From contig NC_079876.1 of NCBI RefSeq assembly GCF_029227915.1, forward strand, positions 19,718,001 through 19,782,000: 64,000 nt of DNA, written 5' to 3'. The DNA is from Hydractinia symbiolongicarpus. Its lineage: Eukaryota > Cnidaria > Hydrozoa > Anthoathecata > Hydractiniidae. The notes below the pieces were generated by a model that had not been told where the DNA came from, did no database searches, and saw only the letters and a list, made by a program, of their open reading frames with translations. Shown here piece after piece: positions 42,957-56,038 of this stretch; position 1 is the stretch's first letter, and each line of letters opens with the position of its first letter. Made by a program: the position numbers and the translations under genes.

Positions 42957-45740
42957 TTTATGTCGCGAAAATTAATGCCACCATTATTGTTTTCTAAGGT
43001 ATATAGATTTTTTCATAACTATTTAGAAATTCACTTTCAAGTTATTAGACGTGATTTTTTATTCATTTCTCATTTTAAAGTAGAATTGCCTGGTAGGCAT
43101 ACAAAGCAAGAAAAGAATACGATGACGAGCTTTCTAATGAGCGGAAAATAGAAATATTAATCTGTTATTAATGGCAATAAAGAAAAAAATTATTAAACAA
43201 CTAAGCTTTTCCAATTTCATCTTAAAGAACACTAAGATATTTCTAACAATGTCTGTACTCTACTGATTTGCATACTACTATTTTAAAAAGCGACGTTCAT
43301 GAGACGAACAGTAAAATTAAGAAAAAGTAAAATTCTATGAAGCAACGAAAGCCGTGGCTGTTCTGTTTGCGTTAATCACGCTTCAGGTTGTAGATAGCTC
43401 GTTGAAAATTAAGTTTTGTAATAATTTCTTAAAAGCATGTGTAGTCATGCTTGTCTCGCTTATCTCGCTTAAGTTTTACTCCTGTGACAAAGACCTAAAT
43501 TTAGGCTAAAGTGAGTTTCACCTGGGCCTAATTCGAACGTTTAAGATTTTTCTTTAGAAATAGAATTAAAACTCTCATTTTAAAACTGTTTAAGAATGGT
43601 TTATTCACATGTATTCCAGCCGAAAAGTTTTTAATTTTTTTGTTGTTGTTAAAAAGGAAAAATACAAATAAAACTTTGTGACGAATAAAATTCATCATAT
43701 AAATATTCCATATACTTTCCTCTCCAAAAAAAAAGGTCCTGTGAACTTCCATTTTTATACTGAAAGCTCTTGATATACAAAAACGCGAAAAATATTGGAA
43801 AGAATCTTTAAAATCATTAATTCTTAGTTTTTGGTGTTATTCTTGAGCCGAACTTTTGAAGGAAAAGAAAAAAATCGATAATAATAAGGCGTCCGTATTA
43901 TCAATAATATCCACGAAACTTTTTGTTATTAAATCCCAGTAAAATTTTCTCGGATGAACTATTGAAACAAATATATCCTTCCTATCTAAGACAAGTAGTA
44001 TTTAATGATGCCACAAAAGTTTTAAATGGACAGTGAGATTTGTCAATTGTTTTCATCATGTCTAGTTGTTTATAGTTTTCAGAAAATGTTCTAAAGAAGC
44101 AAAAAAACTATTTAAAAGAGAACTAACGAAAAAAAAACTACATATATGTTTTTTGCAATAAAAGCATTCCTGCATATCTTTTTTTTATGTCCAAATTTTG
44201 TCCCCAGAAACGATGATTACATAAACGGTCGCCGCCATTATCGAACAAAAGCCAACTTGGTTCGTTCATATTTTGTTTATTTAAGGCGTCACACGACTTA
44301 CAAAGTTTTAGCGCGCATGATCATTTAAAGCTTTGTTTCAAAGTCTAACAAATCAAGTGATGCATCCACCTGTTACATTTTTGCAGACTTTAGGCACACA
44401 AGTTAGTATTTTACCGAATAGAAAGCCCTAATGGACACTGTCATGGCAGCGACCGTAGGACTATTTTGATCTGAAGTATCTTGAAAACATAAGCTCACAA
44501 ATACAAAAAATAACACAGTTTATATTCAAATTGTAATGAACATTTAAGCACAAGTTGTTATCAATGGTAGTTCTCCTTAATAGCCTGATTAGGAGTTGAA
44601 GTGTCACCTTTGACCTTATACAGAGTATTGCAGACGAATAAAACGATTTTTGCAGTCAATTAATTCAGGTTTTGAAAATTTACTTAGTACACTATACTTT
44701 CCGTCTGCATAATCACGCTGTCCTAAATGAACATATTTTCTTTCAAAAAAAGCAAGTACATTTTTTTGTATGCCTTTTATAAGAGGGAGTAACTACGCGG
44801 AGAAAAGTCCAACCAGATTTGTTTACCCCAGGTGAAGAAGTTTTCTAGTGCATTGAATCGTACATTGGTCTTTTCAAAACACACATACTGTCACCACTTC
44901 ACATAGAAGTCGCAAGGTTCGAGTTACCGGAACACCGTTTTTGCTGCCCTCCTTTTAGAATGTGTGCCCTTTTTAATTAGAATTACAGGACTATTTTCAT
45001 ATTATGCATAATCACACAAAGATTTTTTCTCTTTTTTTTAATTCGTGCAAAAATGTTTTTTCGTTATTTTGAACGAGCAACCCACTCGTAAAAGCGCTAT
45101 CTTAGATATTTATATCAGCGTGCCGAGATGATAATTGTATTTGTTTTACGACAGCATCAACCAAACACGTAAAATAATGAAATCCTCAAAAATGTTAGCA
45201 TGGGCTATTTCGCACCAAAGCAGTTAAAGGCGATCAAAGGTAATGGAATTAAACCCAACTAAGGCCGGTTGGGGTGAGTCAAAAAAAGTCAGGATACTTA
45301 AAAGGTAGGATACTTAGAACTTTTTTATATATTGATTATATCATAAATATGTATCATATATATCCTGATTAACATTTCCAGAATCATTTTTAGCCTTTTT
45401 TGCGTTTTTATTTAATTTCACACATATCTCACAGCTTTATTTTATTTCAATGTTCTTTCAATTAGCGAACAAAGTTTTGTATCAATTAGATGTCTTCCCC
45501 ATCACTTTTGAAGGGCTCTTCCGTGATTTTGCTCTCAAAAGCCCAGGCATAAGTAAGGGTTAATTGAATATTCTGGCTAGCAAAAACATGCTTTCATATT
45601 TCTCACGTGTGTCAGATACATGAGCTGACATGAAAATGATTATTATGTCAATTGCATTCTCTAATCCAATTTAAATGCCAATTACCGCACTAATAGGTTT
45701 ATTTCACAATCAAGTCACATCGAAAGAAATTCTTCGGGAC

Positions 45741-45985
45741 ATTATTATTATTATTATTGAAATTATTTACCCAGGATTGCCTCTTCAGTTCCTATTTGTA
45801 CTGATATCAGCCAGGGTCTTGCGAAGTTTGTCACAGTGCGTTTAAACCTCCCATTTAAGCTACAAAAGTCGTCCAAGTGCAGCAATTACTCGACAACCGT
45901 CTAATATATTAATGGTACTATCGTATTGAACGCTAAGCAAAAAGTGTAGATTCCCACTTTTATAGTCGGTTTAAATCCAAGACCT
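45741..45985 (-). mobile_element. tRNA-derived SINE, copy 2, head-truncated
   Basis: It shares order and wording with copy 1: (ATT)n tail, TTTACCCAGG, GCCTCTTCAGTTC, CACAGTGCGTTTAAACC, CAAGTGCAGCAATT, CTCGACAACCGTCTAA and GAACGCTAAGCA. Similarity stops at CCAAGACC at about 45985, exactly where a hairpin begins, so the tRNA-like head is lost. Confidence 0.7.
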
Positions 45986-46019
45986 TCTTTCATATAAAGA
46001 CTGTCTTTATATGAAAGAA
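45985..46019. repeat. Perfect 17-bp hairpin with one-base loop
   Basis: TTCTTTCATATAAAGAC at 45985-46001, one T, then its exact reverse complement at 46003-46019. Such a tight palindrome is unstable in DNA and may mark a rearrangement junction. Confidence 0.75.
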
Positions 46020-48433
46020 CAAAAAGTGTTTTCAATATAATTAAACAGCGTGGCTGCATATGGAAATAAAAAATATGCATGCGTCAGAATTTTGGCATCT
46101 CTGATGACGTAGTAGAGATAATTATTACATGACCATGTTATATCAAAAAGAAGTCAAGAAGTTAAAAGACCACTCAAAAATACAGCAGAGCTGTACAAAT
46201 CTGCCAGAAAATCATCATGACAAAATCGAGATCAAAAAATATATTAAAAAATTTATGTAGATTATAGGACTAACATTTTAACGACTTAAGAAGCCACACA
46301 AAATCCATTTGATGCAAAACATATTATGATACATATTCATGATATAATCAATATATAAAAAAGTTCTACGCAACACTTTCTTTTCTGGCTTTAGTTTATA
46401 AGGTTTATCATATAAGGGATTAGAAAGTTGAAGTGTAACCAGCTAATCTTCTAATGGTAATCCTCAAAAGGAAACCAACGTTAACGTTGCGGTAAATTAG
46501 CCAACGACCAAGTCGTCTCATCTCTTATAGGAAACTCGAGGCTGAAGCTTTGGTATGTATGAACTGTAAAAGTAAACGGTTAGAAAACTGAAGGAGAACA
46601 CAATAAAAAAAGCGTTAGCGGGTTAGATTATATAGAATTCAGAATATTTGATTTAGAATTAAAAACCATTTAGAATGAAAAAAAAAAACATGTGTTAATT
46701 ATAAATTTGCATTGTTTGAACTTGTCTGCTTGCGATAATCAAATTTGTTCAACATCCCGTTGCACTAACAACTTTTTTTTTTTTTTTTGAAGTAGACCAG
46801 CACTCCACTCGCAACGCTGCGACAATAAGAAGTGGGTGAGATATCAATGAAACGACTACATAACTAGATTATGAAGGCTATTTAAATTAATGAAGTATTT
46901 CAAAAAAAACATTGATCGCTTTTATTAGATAAAATTATTGCTGGACCGGAATTCGACGAGGGTCAGATAAACGTGATATGACATTTAAGTTACCCGGCAA
47001 CCATGTGGAGTAAGGTCTTCTTAATAAAAACAATTAAAGCTTGTAAATTGGTGATTTAGATCTGTGGTATTTCTTAACGATAGATAATGACGTCATTTAT
47101 GTGCTCTTTAAAGCCGTCCTGAACAATGATCATGTTCATCATAACAAACCACACTGACGAAGTTAAGCCAATCAACGTGTATTATTTTGTGCAATAAACC
47201 AATCAGATGCTGTAGTTTATGCTACGATCACAATTTAAAAAAGAATAAGAATGTTTTTTTTATTTGTGTCCTGACTCATCTTAGAAATTGGCTCTTAATT
47301 TTTGAACAGGAGAGATTGTGTGTTTTATAAACAGACTGGAGAAAGTGAAGAAGAGAGAGAGAATGCAAAACAGGAACAAAAGGTAGAGAGAAGAAGAAAA
47401 GCTTGCAGGACATAAAAGAGTTAATAAAAATATGAAAATAACACTTTAATTAGTTAGAAAAACGTATTTATGAATATTCCTAAAATAGAATTAGTACAAG
47501 TTATAAATTATAGATAAAAAGAAAAAAAGGTAAAAAAAAAGAAGAAACAAGTAAAAGGACAAATAAAGAAGAAGAAAACTTCGACAATTTTGGAGAAATG
47601 ATAGTTTTAGCTTTCTTCATAATCATTGTGCAATCATATTTTACTATGTCAGATGCAAGAAAGAGCAGAGCTCCAAGTGAGTTATTATTCATAATTATTT
47701 TAATACGCATAGCTAGATAAGGCATAAGGGTGAAATCACAAAGAGATTTCCTGACAATTGTATCCATAATAAAAAATTCCAATTACGTGTATTATGTTTA
47801 TAGGTTTATACTGCGTTTGGCTTGTTAAGTTCTTATGTTTTGTTTTCATCGTTTTTCCTAACTTCCTTGTCATTACCACGATGTTTATGAAAAGCAACCG
47901 CGGAGAGAAGTAATTCAGAAAAAAAATCTCTACCTCACATAACATGTTTATACTATCCTAAACCTAAGAAGAGTAGTTTTTGACCAAAAGTATTGACTAT
48001 TCCTAAAACGTTTTATTCTGAGACTTTACATTTAAGAGTAGTTATGTTAAGAGAGGACTGATTCTAATAACTGTTATTCTCCGTTTAAAAGTTTATCCAA
48101 ATTTTTCTGGTTTTTATAAGCTCTTAGTGTTTTCTGCTAAATTTTGACCTTAAAACCTCCTAAATTCTCTTAAAATTATTTTTTTTGTAAAAATCTGTGG
48201 TCACCCTGCTATATTTTGTTTTGAAACAGGTTTTAGGAGTACGATGAGAAGTCTTTTTTTTTAATTTTCAATTTCCATGTTTTGAATAATTTTGTTTTGA
48301 ATAACTTTAACCTTTAGCCGTCGTAATAAACTTTACCTAAGAAGATTTCTTTATGCTAATGCCTTTCTTTTCATAGGACGTATGTTTTCATCTAACCAAT
48401 GTTATTTCTAATTTTTTTTAATTCTTTTTTTAG

Positions 48434-51400
48434 TGTGCAAACAACATACCGGAATCACTATAGTTTTAGATAACACGAGACACGTCTCTCGAAATATTCA
48501 TGAACTTGAAAAAGAAATTGAGAGAAAAATCCTTTTAAATTTTCAAAGCCGCCAACTGCAACATAAACTAGGTGATTATACAAATAACGTTTTCTGTAGC
48601 GGAGATGGTATAAACATAAATGACGATGCATATGGAGACAGCAAAAGTTTATATAAGATGGAATGCGCGCGACAGTTATTGACTAGCCTGGAACACAAAT
48701 TAACGTCAAACAACAAAGGCATTGATTCCTACTTGATGAATATCGCTTTATCGTTATCAGTTTCAAAATGGCTTCCACAATACATCACGCAAAGATATAG
48801 TGCAAACGAAAGCTATCTTGTTGTCTTTTTGAACTCCACAAAATTCTCACAGCAGTTATTTAGCGTTGGATTGGTCAGAGACGTAACTGGGAAATTTAGT
48901 CTTGATGGAAAGAAAATTAATAAGGCGGTGACTGAAATAATGCAGAAGATATGTCCAAACGACTTCCCATCTGGAAAAGAGTCCACAACAACAGCAATAA
49001 CAAGGAAAGCGACAGCGAGAACTGCACCAACGACAACAATGGATGAGATAACTGACATAACGACAACAAATAATACGACAATAGCTGCATCGACGACAGT
49101 GAACGATATGAATTCTGCTACTCCAATAACAACACAGAAAATATCATCTTCGAGACCGTTTACAAACACCAACACTTTAACATCTAACTCTGACATCCCA
49201 CTAAAGCCCTCCACAACGCACCATACAAACGCGACTTCGGTCATCAAACCTACCACTGCAGCAACTACATCCAAAGCTATAAGTAAGTTCAACATGTTAC
49301 ACATAGTAGAATTTTTAAAAGAAATAAAAATCGTTACTGTAATTAAAAATTACGTACAAAGTATTGTATACCATTCAAAAGAGACTTTACAGTACTCACT
49401 CTGAAACTCCTAAGGAGGCAAATAATTTTTTCTAGACAGAGTAAGTTAAAAGTAGCAAAAGGATACAAAGAGAAAAGCTGGCAAGAGACCAAAATTTTTA
49501 TTTATAGATGTTTGACATAGATTAGTTATAATTTTTTTTAATCAACACAACATGTCTCGCTATATTTGCACCGACTATAAACTAGTTTCAAGGGGTAATA
49601 ATATTCTGTGAATCCCTTAAAAGGCAAGTTTTAATTTCTCACCAGGCTCAATTTGGTCGACCATATCGAACTTAGTTATTTAAAAAGTTTCATTTTAAAT
49701 ACAACAGTTCCAAATGTTGTTTACTTCTTGAAGTAATTATAGAATCGCCAGCCGCGAATTAAATCAATCACCATTTGATGTATTTATTTTTACATAAATT
49801 CGCTTATACTTGTAATTTCAGTATACGATATAGATCGTGCGGTTTGATACAGCATTGTATATCTGATCGAACATTTTACCAACACTTGACTTTAATTCAT
49901 GTTTATTCTTTCCTTTCTAGCCATATTTTCTACAGTTGATCCAAACGTTTTGAAGCAAGGTATACAACTGTTTTTTAAGAATTAAATCACATAATTACCC
50001 ATAATTACCTGTTCTACTCTTGTCAATACTCTTTTTGGCTTGTTTAGATGTGGAACAATTCTTAACACAAAATATTACGGAAGCCCAACTATCAAATACA
50101 TCTTGGGCACAAGTAATTTTTTTATATATACTCTTTTAAAAAATATTATTTGTAAAACCAAATTGTTGGGTGTATTACAATTCATTCATTTCCTAAGTGA
50201 AATATTCATTCATTCATGCATTCATTTATTCATGCATTCATTTATTCATGCATTCATTTATTCATGCATTCATGCATTCATGCATTCATTTATTCATAAA
50301 GTCATTCATTCATTCATTCACTCACTCACTCATTTATTCGTTCGTGTGTTCGTTCGTTCGTTCGTTCGTTCGTGTGTTCGTTCGTTCGTTCGTTCGTTCG
50401 TTCGTTCGTTCGTTCGTTCGTTCGTTCGTTCGTTCGTTCGTTCGTTCGTTCGTTCGTTCGTTCGTTCGTTCGTTCGTTCGTTCGTTCGTTCGTTCGTTCG
50501 TTCGTTCGTTCGTTCGTTCGTTCGTTCGTTCGTTCGTTCGTTCGTTCGTTCGTTCGTTCGTTCGTTCGTTCGTTCGTTCGTTCGTTCGTTCGTTCGTTCG
50601 TTCGTTCGTTCGTTCGTTCGTTCGTTCGTTCGTTCGTTCGTTCGTTCGTTCGTTTATTTATTTATTCATTCAAAAATTCAAGGTCCTGATATGCTAAGCT
50701 GTTTTTCCTTACTTTAGACGTTCTTGCAAGCCTCTTGTGAACTTTTGAAAAAGGTTTCCGATGCGGAAAAAGAGGTATCATATTGTTGTTGTTTCTAATG
50801 TTGCTTCTTTGTTTATTTGCTTATTTGTTCTTGTTTTGTTGGTTTGATGGTTTGCCAAGTAATTTTGTTTATAACAGGTAAAAGGCGAGAAATTGCTGCA
50901 ATTTATGGAACGAACTTTGCTTAAAGTTGGTTCTAAACTTGTTGATGGAGTCTCTCTCACTCTTTCAACAGATGATTTAGGTGAGTACAAATACTACAAA
51001 AAATATATTGCGCAATTTCAACGCAACATATATGTATATTTTATCTGTCTATCACTGAGTACTATTTACTCAAATTAAGGCAACTATAGTTAACCCAAAA
51101 CTTCACTTTATTGGCAAGTGAGGACGATCTTTCCATGTTAGTTACATGAAATAAGCAAGGAGAATTATAGTCTATTGATTTAAATTTTTCTTTTACCCGA
51201 GATTCTATTTTTCATTGTGCATTTTCGCTTGCCACAACAACGATCAAAATATATTACAGTCTTTTATTTGTGAATACATTGAGTAGATAAAACGAGCTCT
51301 ATTCACCCTCCTCCTTATAACTGTATATTCCGTTTAGTCGCAGAAGTTCAATCTATTAACAGGAGTGAGTATCGGGGTTATGAATTTCCAACATTTAACA

Positions 51401-54400
51401 TTACATCCTCGGAGACGACTTTGTACTTACCTGGAAACTTACTAAAAGAAACTTCTGCAGGTATCTTCAGTTAGCACTGATTTTCTTTTCAACACCATTG
51501 TCTCACACAAGCTGCAGGCGTGTACTTTTATTGTTCCGGCAATTATGTCGTAAATTTTGCCATCGCGCCAATAAAAGCGCCACCTTAGATGTTTATATTG
51601 GAGTTTTGGCCGCTTACATTATTAAAAACATACAGGTTGCGTATGATTAGGAGAACCAGTTATTTTTATTTGTTGTAACATTCGGGTAAATTTCGATGAG
51701 ATTGTTGACATGTTGTTTTCCAAGTCTTAGACTGTTGAATGTTTTTATTCTTTAATTTATAGACAAAATCGCACTGCTAGCAATGAAATACAAACCTTTG
51801 AAAGCAATGAAGAGAGAGAAGTATGTGTCTTATATTAACTGTCTATTTGAAATGCATGTAACAGGATGCCAATTTAACTGATGTTGGTCAGCGTACATAA
51901 ATACCTGCTACAATAAAGAGCCTGCTAATTTTTACCGTCTTACCCATTATGGTAAATTTTTGGTGTATGGTTACTTCCCACAGTTTTCCTTTTTCTCTTT
52001 TTTTGTTGCTGGAAACAACATTTCAAATAATTAATTTCTAATAATCTCATAATAACGAGACATGGTATTTTAATAACGTATTCTTTTAACTTTGTTAATT
52101 CTATTATTTCTCTATTTTATTTTCATAGAAAACATTTTTCACTTTCTAATGACGTCATATCCATAACATTGGATCCTCCAGTGAAGACTCCATTTAAGGA
52201 GCTACTAAACTATACGATGAGACGAAGAAAGGTAATTAACTGCGTAGTAGTCGTTAAAATACCACTTGGATATTACTCACACCGCAAACAAGTTTCATTC
52301 AAATGGATAAACACGAATCAATTTTTTTGTGTCTACGTCAACAACCGCTAAATTCGTTTTAATTAGCTATTATCTTGCACGAAATTGATGGCAGTTTTTT
52401 CAGAATTTTTTTTAATCAAGACGAATCCGTTGAATGGTCGATACTGCGCAGACAGCAGGCTGGAAAATCTCTGCTTTAACTACCTACATGTTTAGCTTAT
52501 GTGGAGAGCGTGTAGATTTGCTAATCCTATTCTCTTGCAAGCCTACAATACGGAATAATTGGGACCTATTTTAGCACATTCTAACCAAATAACCTACCGC
52601 TCTTAACATCCGACAAGTCGAATCTAATATAGATAAGTGCGGAGAACTTCAAAATTTGCAGTTTTGTTTCTACCTATCTCGACGAAAATTGTAGCTTGAA
52701 AAACTGTATACATACTACCTGTTGTGGGCCTTTTCAATACTGGTCATGGTTTGCATGACAACTTAGACCTTTGCACAATCGTGTAATTGAAAAAAAATGA
52801 GGAAAAAGATTGTTATAGTTTTTTGTAAGTACTGTAGACTTCAAAAAACGCATCAAAGGTAGTTTGTTTCTCATTGCACCACAAGAAAGTTTTTCATTTT
52901 CACTAGGACGGTTGTGTTAAGGGGACTGGGTCGATTGATTTAAAAGCGGGAATAAGCTAATTTTATAGTGATTTGAGAAATTTTTACTTGCGATTTATTC
53001 GTGAATGAATATAATTATCCATTGATGCTCGTAGAGAAATGTTTAAGAAAAGCTTATAATTTAATACTGTATGTTTTTAGAACAATTTTACAGACCATCA
53101 ATGTGTATTTTGGAATACGAGGTCAGTGAAATTATTATCAAGTAAATACATTATTTTTTATTGAAAACTAAGTCATTGAATTTTTATAGAAATATTACTT
53201 ATAACAGTTTCAGTCTCACACCAAAAAGTATCTGCTGATTCGAATGCATAGGATTTGTGTCGACGTTGGATAGGTAAAAATTAAAAATTAAGAAAGAGGC
53301 GAATCTGTAAGCATTTATATATAAATATTTTAGAACACGAATCTGGGACACCACGGGTTGTTTTGTGTCAAAAATTACTGACGATCATGTCACATGCCAA
53401 TGCAATCACATGACGTCATTTTCTATTTTGATGCAAGTCGAGGATTTTGAGGTAAATAAACTTATTTCTAATTTTTTATGGCTGTTTTTATATTTTATAT
53501 CTTTGTTTATAATTTTTATATTTATTATTTATTTCTTAGGTATTTAAGTCTTGCAATAAGTCGTAAACAGCAAATATTTATTGGCTATTTAACTTTATAT
53601 CATATGTTGAAATAAATCTATCGCTGATAGTTGTAAAAATTGATTTTTTTTCCAAAAGAAATCTATAAAAATTGTGTAAAAATAAAATTCTATTTCAGCT
53701 TTCAGACAAACATCACATTGCTTTGATGGTAATCACCTATGTCGGATGTGGAGTTTCAGCAGCATCATGTCTGTGTTTAATATTTATATATATCTTCCTT
53801 AGGTAAGTTTATACTTTTTAATTTAGTTTTTAAGGTCTACAAAAAACTACAGGATCACATAAAACAATGATTTATGCAATAATTCGGAGGTGTACAGAAC
53901 TTTACGGTTTTCTTGTTATTTCTGATCAGCTAATATAAATATTTGTCAGTTATACTTTTCGTACATACTCTTAAGTCGTAATATGAAAAACATCCCTTCG
54001 TGCAGGTTGTCACGATTGACGGCAAACAGCCAATTTTATTGTTACGCAATATCTTTCGAGTAGAATTTATTTGACGTCATATATTCATGTGTTGCAGGCG
54101 GATGTTAAAAATTGATCGAAATGTCATCCATGTAAATCTGGCTGTCGCCATTGCGATATCAAATGCACTGTTTTTGTCTGCAGATTCATTGGTTGACAGA
54201 AAGGTACGTTTCTGTTCTGTTTAAAGTGAGTTTTAATAGAAGCTTTTTAGTTGACAGAATGATTATAAAATATAAATTCAATTATTATACATTCAATATG
54301 TCAAATAAAGAATGAGCAGCATGCAAGTAAATATTTATAACCTTTCTATAACAAAAACAGTAACTAAATAGAGTAGACATTTCCGTTAGCTTAAAAAATT

Positions 54401-56038
54401 GAATGTTTTCTGACCATTTTCCTTTTTGTCTCTCTTGGGATCATATACAGCTTGTGAATGTACATCAATGTCAGCTCCAATAAAATCGATACGCAAATCT
54501 TGAACACGGAAACAAAAGAGACTACTTTTAGAGAGAATACCTATTTAAAGAATATTCTGTAGCAATTCAATGAACAACTTTCTGTCACAGTGATTCAAAA
54601 AAGATTTCATGATAATATATACGTGCATATAGTAGAAGAGATTTTTTTGGTGTATTTATGTGACTTCTTTTTTAATATTTCAATTTTTCATTTCAGGATT
54701 TGTGTTTGGGAATTTCGATCAGCATGTTGTATTTTTACCTAGCAACCTTTTTCTGGATGTTGGTGGAAGGAGTACACGTCTATCTAATGATATTTAAGGT
54801 TTTCAAAAGCAAAAAACGAATGCCCATTTATTTGCTGATTGGGTGGGGTGAGTTATTTTGTTTATCTTTTAATTGATAATTACTTTTTATATTCTCTTTT
54901 TTGCTTTATTGCTTTTCCTTTTTTTTATGAATTTGTAAAGAGGTAATGGAATTATAAAGTAAGAGAAGATTCTTGCAAACAGGGAGTACCAAAAACCTAC
55001 AGGAAACGATAAGAAAAGTGAGATGACACTGTGAATATCATTGAGATAGATAGTATCTACAAGAAATGTCAAAAAATGTCAAAAAATGCGAGTCAAAAGT
55101 TGTTAGCTAGGATTGTAATTTCGTTGTTTCAATACATATACTCAGTTGTTGTATAGCTACGTATACAGCGGCGAAAATTATATCTACTGACGAAAACAGG
55201 AAAATATTTTCAGACCGCTGAAATTTTTTAAAATTAATATAAAAATGTGTCTTGAGTGAATTTTTTGAATAATTTTTTAGTACCACCTGGAATAATTACC
55301 GCTGGAACAGCCCTGAAGTTTACAGATCTCATGACTACTGGTGATTTTTGCTGGGTGTCCACAAAACAAGGTATTATATGGACGTTTGTCGGGCCCGCAT
55401 TGTTTGTGATGAGCGTGAATACTGTCATTTTATGCATGACGCTTAAAACTTCTCAAAGAATCAAGATTGGTACCAACGAAGTGCGAGAAATACGACGAAT
55501 TGCGCGCTTAACCATTGTCCTTATGCCAATATTTGGAATTTCTTGGATTTTTGGAATTTTTGCTGTAAATAAAGAAACAATCGCATTCCAGTATGTTTTC
55601 ACAATTTTGAATGTCTTCCAAGGATTGTTTATTTTTATCGGGTATGGAATTATGAACAACGAAGTTCGTCGCGAAGTGTCAAGAAAAAAGCATATGTCAG
55701 AATCCGCCGACATTCGTCGTTCTACATCAACGGCAAGATCTAAAAAATATAACGCCGTGTTTTGTAACGCAGCGTTTTCCACAAACGAAAACAATTCGAT
55801 TAAGAATAAAGATGTCATACAGACGCCGACAAGTCGAGATTATGACGATGTCTTTACCGACACATCCTCGCCGTATTCAATAAACGACGAATTCTATCGT
55901 TCGTCAATGCAAAGCTCTTACGGCTCATGGATGTATGGAGATTTTGGAAGCTCCCCTGGTCAAAGTTCCATGTACTCTCTAGGTGATGAAAGTTACCGAT
56001 CGACAAAATTTTTAACATTAGAAGCATTTAAAGTTTAG
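48434..56038 (+). CDS. Adhesion G protein-coupled receptor (family B2), 5' end missing
   Basis: Fourteen exons join in frame with GT/AG introns: 48434-49282, 49921-49959, 50048-50112, 50718-50774, 50878-50980, 51338-51460, 51763-51820, 52129-52231, 53081-53121, 53334-53451, 53699-53802, 54098-54203, 54697-54847, 55281-56038, giving at least 890 residues. Exon 1 follows an acceptor (TTTTTTAG), so the signal peptide and first domains are upstream. It ends in a long Thr/Ser-rich mucin-like stretch. The next exons form a GAIN-type domain ending in a GPS (CVFW, WDTTGC, CQCNHMTSFSILM; cleavage expected before Thr in HM|TS). Seven hydrophobic segments follow: ALMVITYVGCGVSAASCL (TM1), HVNLAVAIAISNALFLSA (TM2), SISMLYFYLATFFWMLVEG (TM3), then the TM4-TM7 exon with FGISWIFGIFA. 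The tail has repeated Ser/Tyr motifs (NDEFYRSSMQSSYG, GDESYRS). Ligand unknown. Confidence 0.88.
50180..50654. repeat. (TTCATGCATTCATTTA)n passing into (TTCG)n array in a GPCR intron
   Basis: From 50180 to 50340 the sequence is built of TTCAT, TTTA and TTCATGCA units, and from about 50337 to 50654 it is almost pure TTCG, more than 70 copies. The array lies wholly in the intron between exons 50048-50112 and 50718-50774. It stays open in several frames as a Ser-Phe-Val-Arg peptide, which is a by-product. Confidence 0.95.

Larger units (their letters stand above)
45316..46367. mobile_element. Possible DNA transposon with 43-bp inverted repeats
   Basis: The 43 bases at 45316-45358 (starting AGAACTTTTTTATATATTGA) and the reverse complement of 46325-46367 match at 42 of 43 positions. 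The pair is 1,052 bases apart at the outer edges. The inside holds a SINE copy and a perfect hairpin but no transposase, so if it is a transposon it is non-autonomous. A target duplication is not evident. Confidence 0.5.
41265..48433. other. Repeat-bearing intergenic DNA, no gene
   Basis: Apart from the direct repeats and SINE copies listed separately, no coding exon is supported. A poly-T run lies at about 46771-46789. Missing 5' exons of the adhesion GPCR may lie here or beyond, but none could be joined. Confidence 0.4.

Noticed and set aside
48813-49304. 163-residue hydrophobic frame on the minus strand
   Set aside because: It is the antisense of the Thr/Ser-rich exon of the adhesion GPCR; a Val/Ile-rich product is expected from antisense ACN codons.
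50040-50717. Long open frames of Ser-Phe-Val-Arg repeats
   Set aside because: They are translations of the (TTCG)n array; the period makes all forward frames open. The array sits in a GPCR intron.
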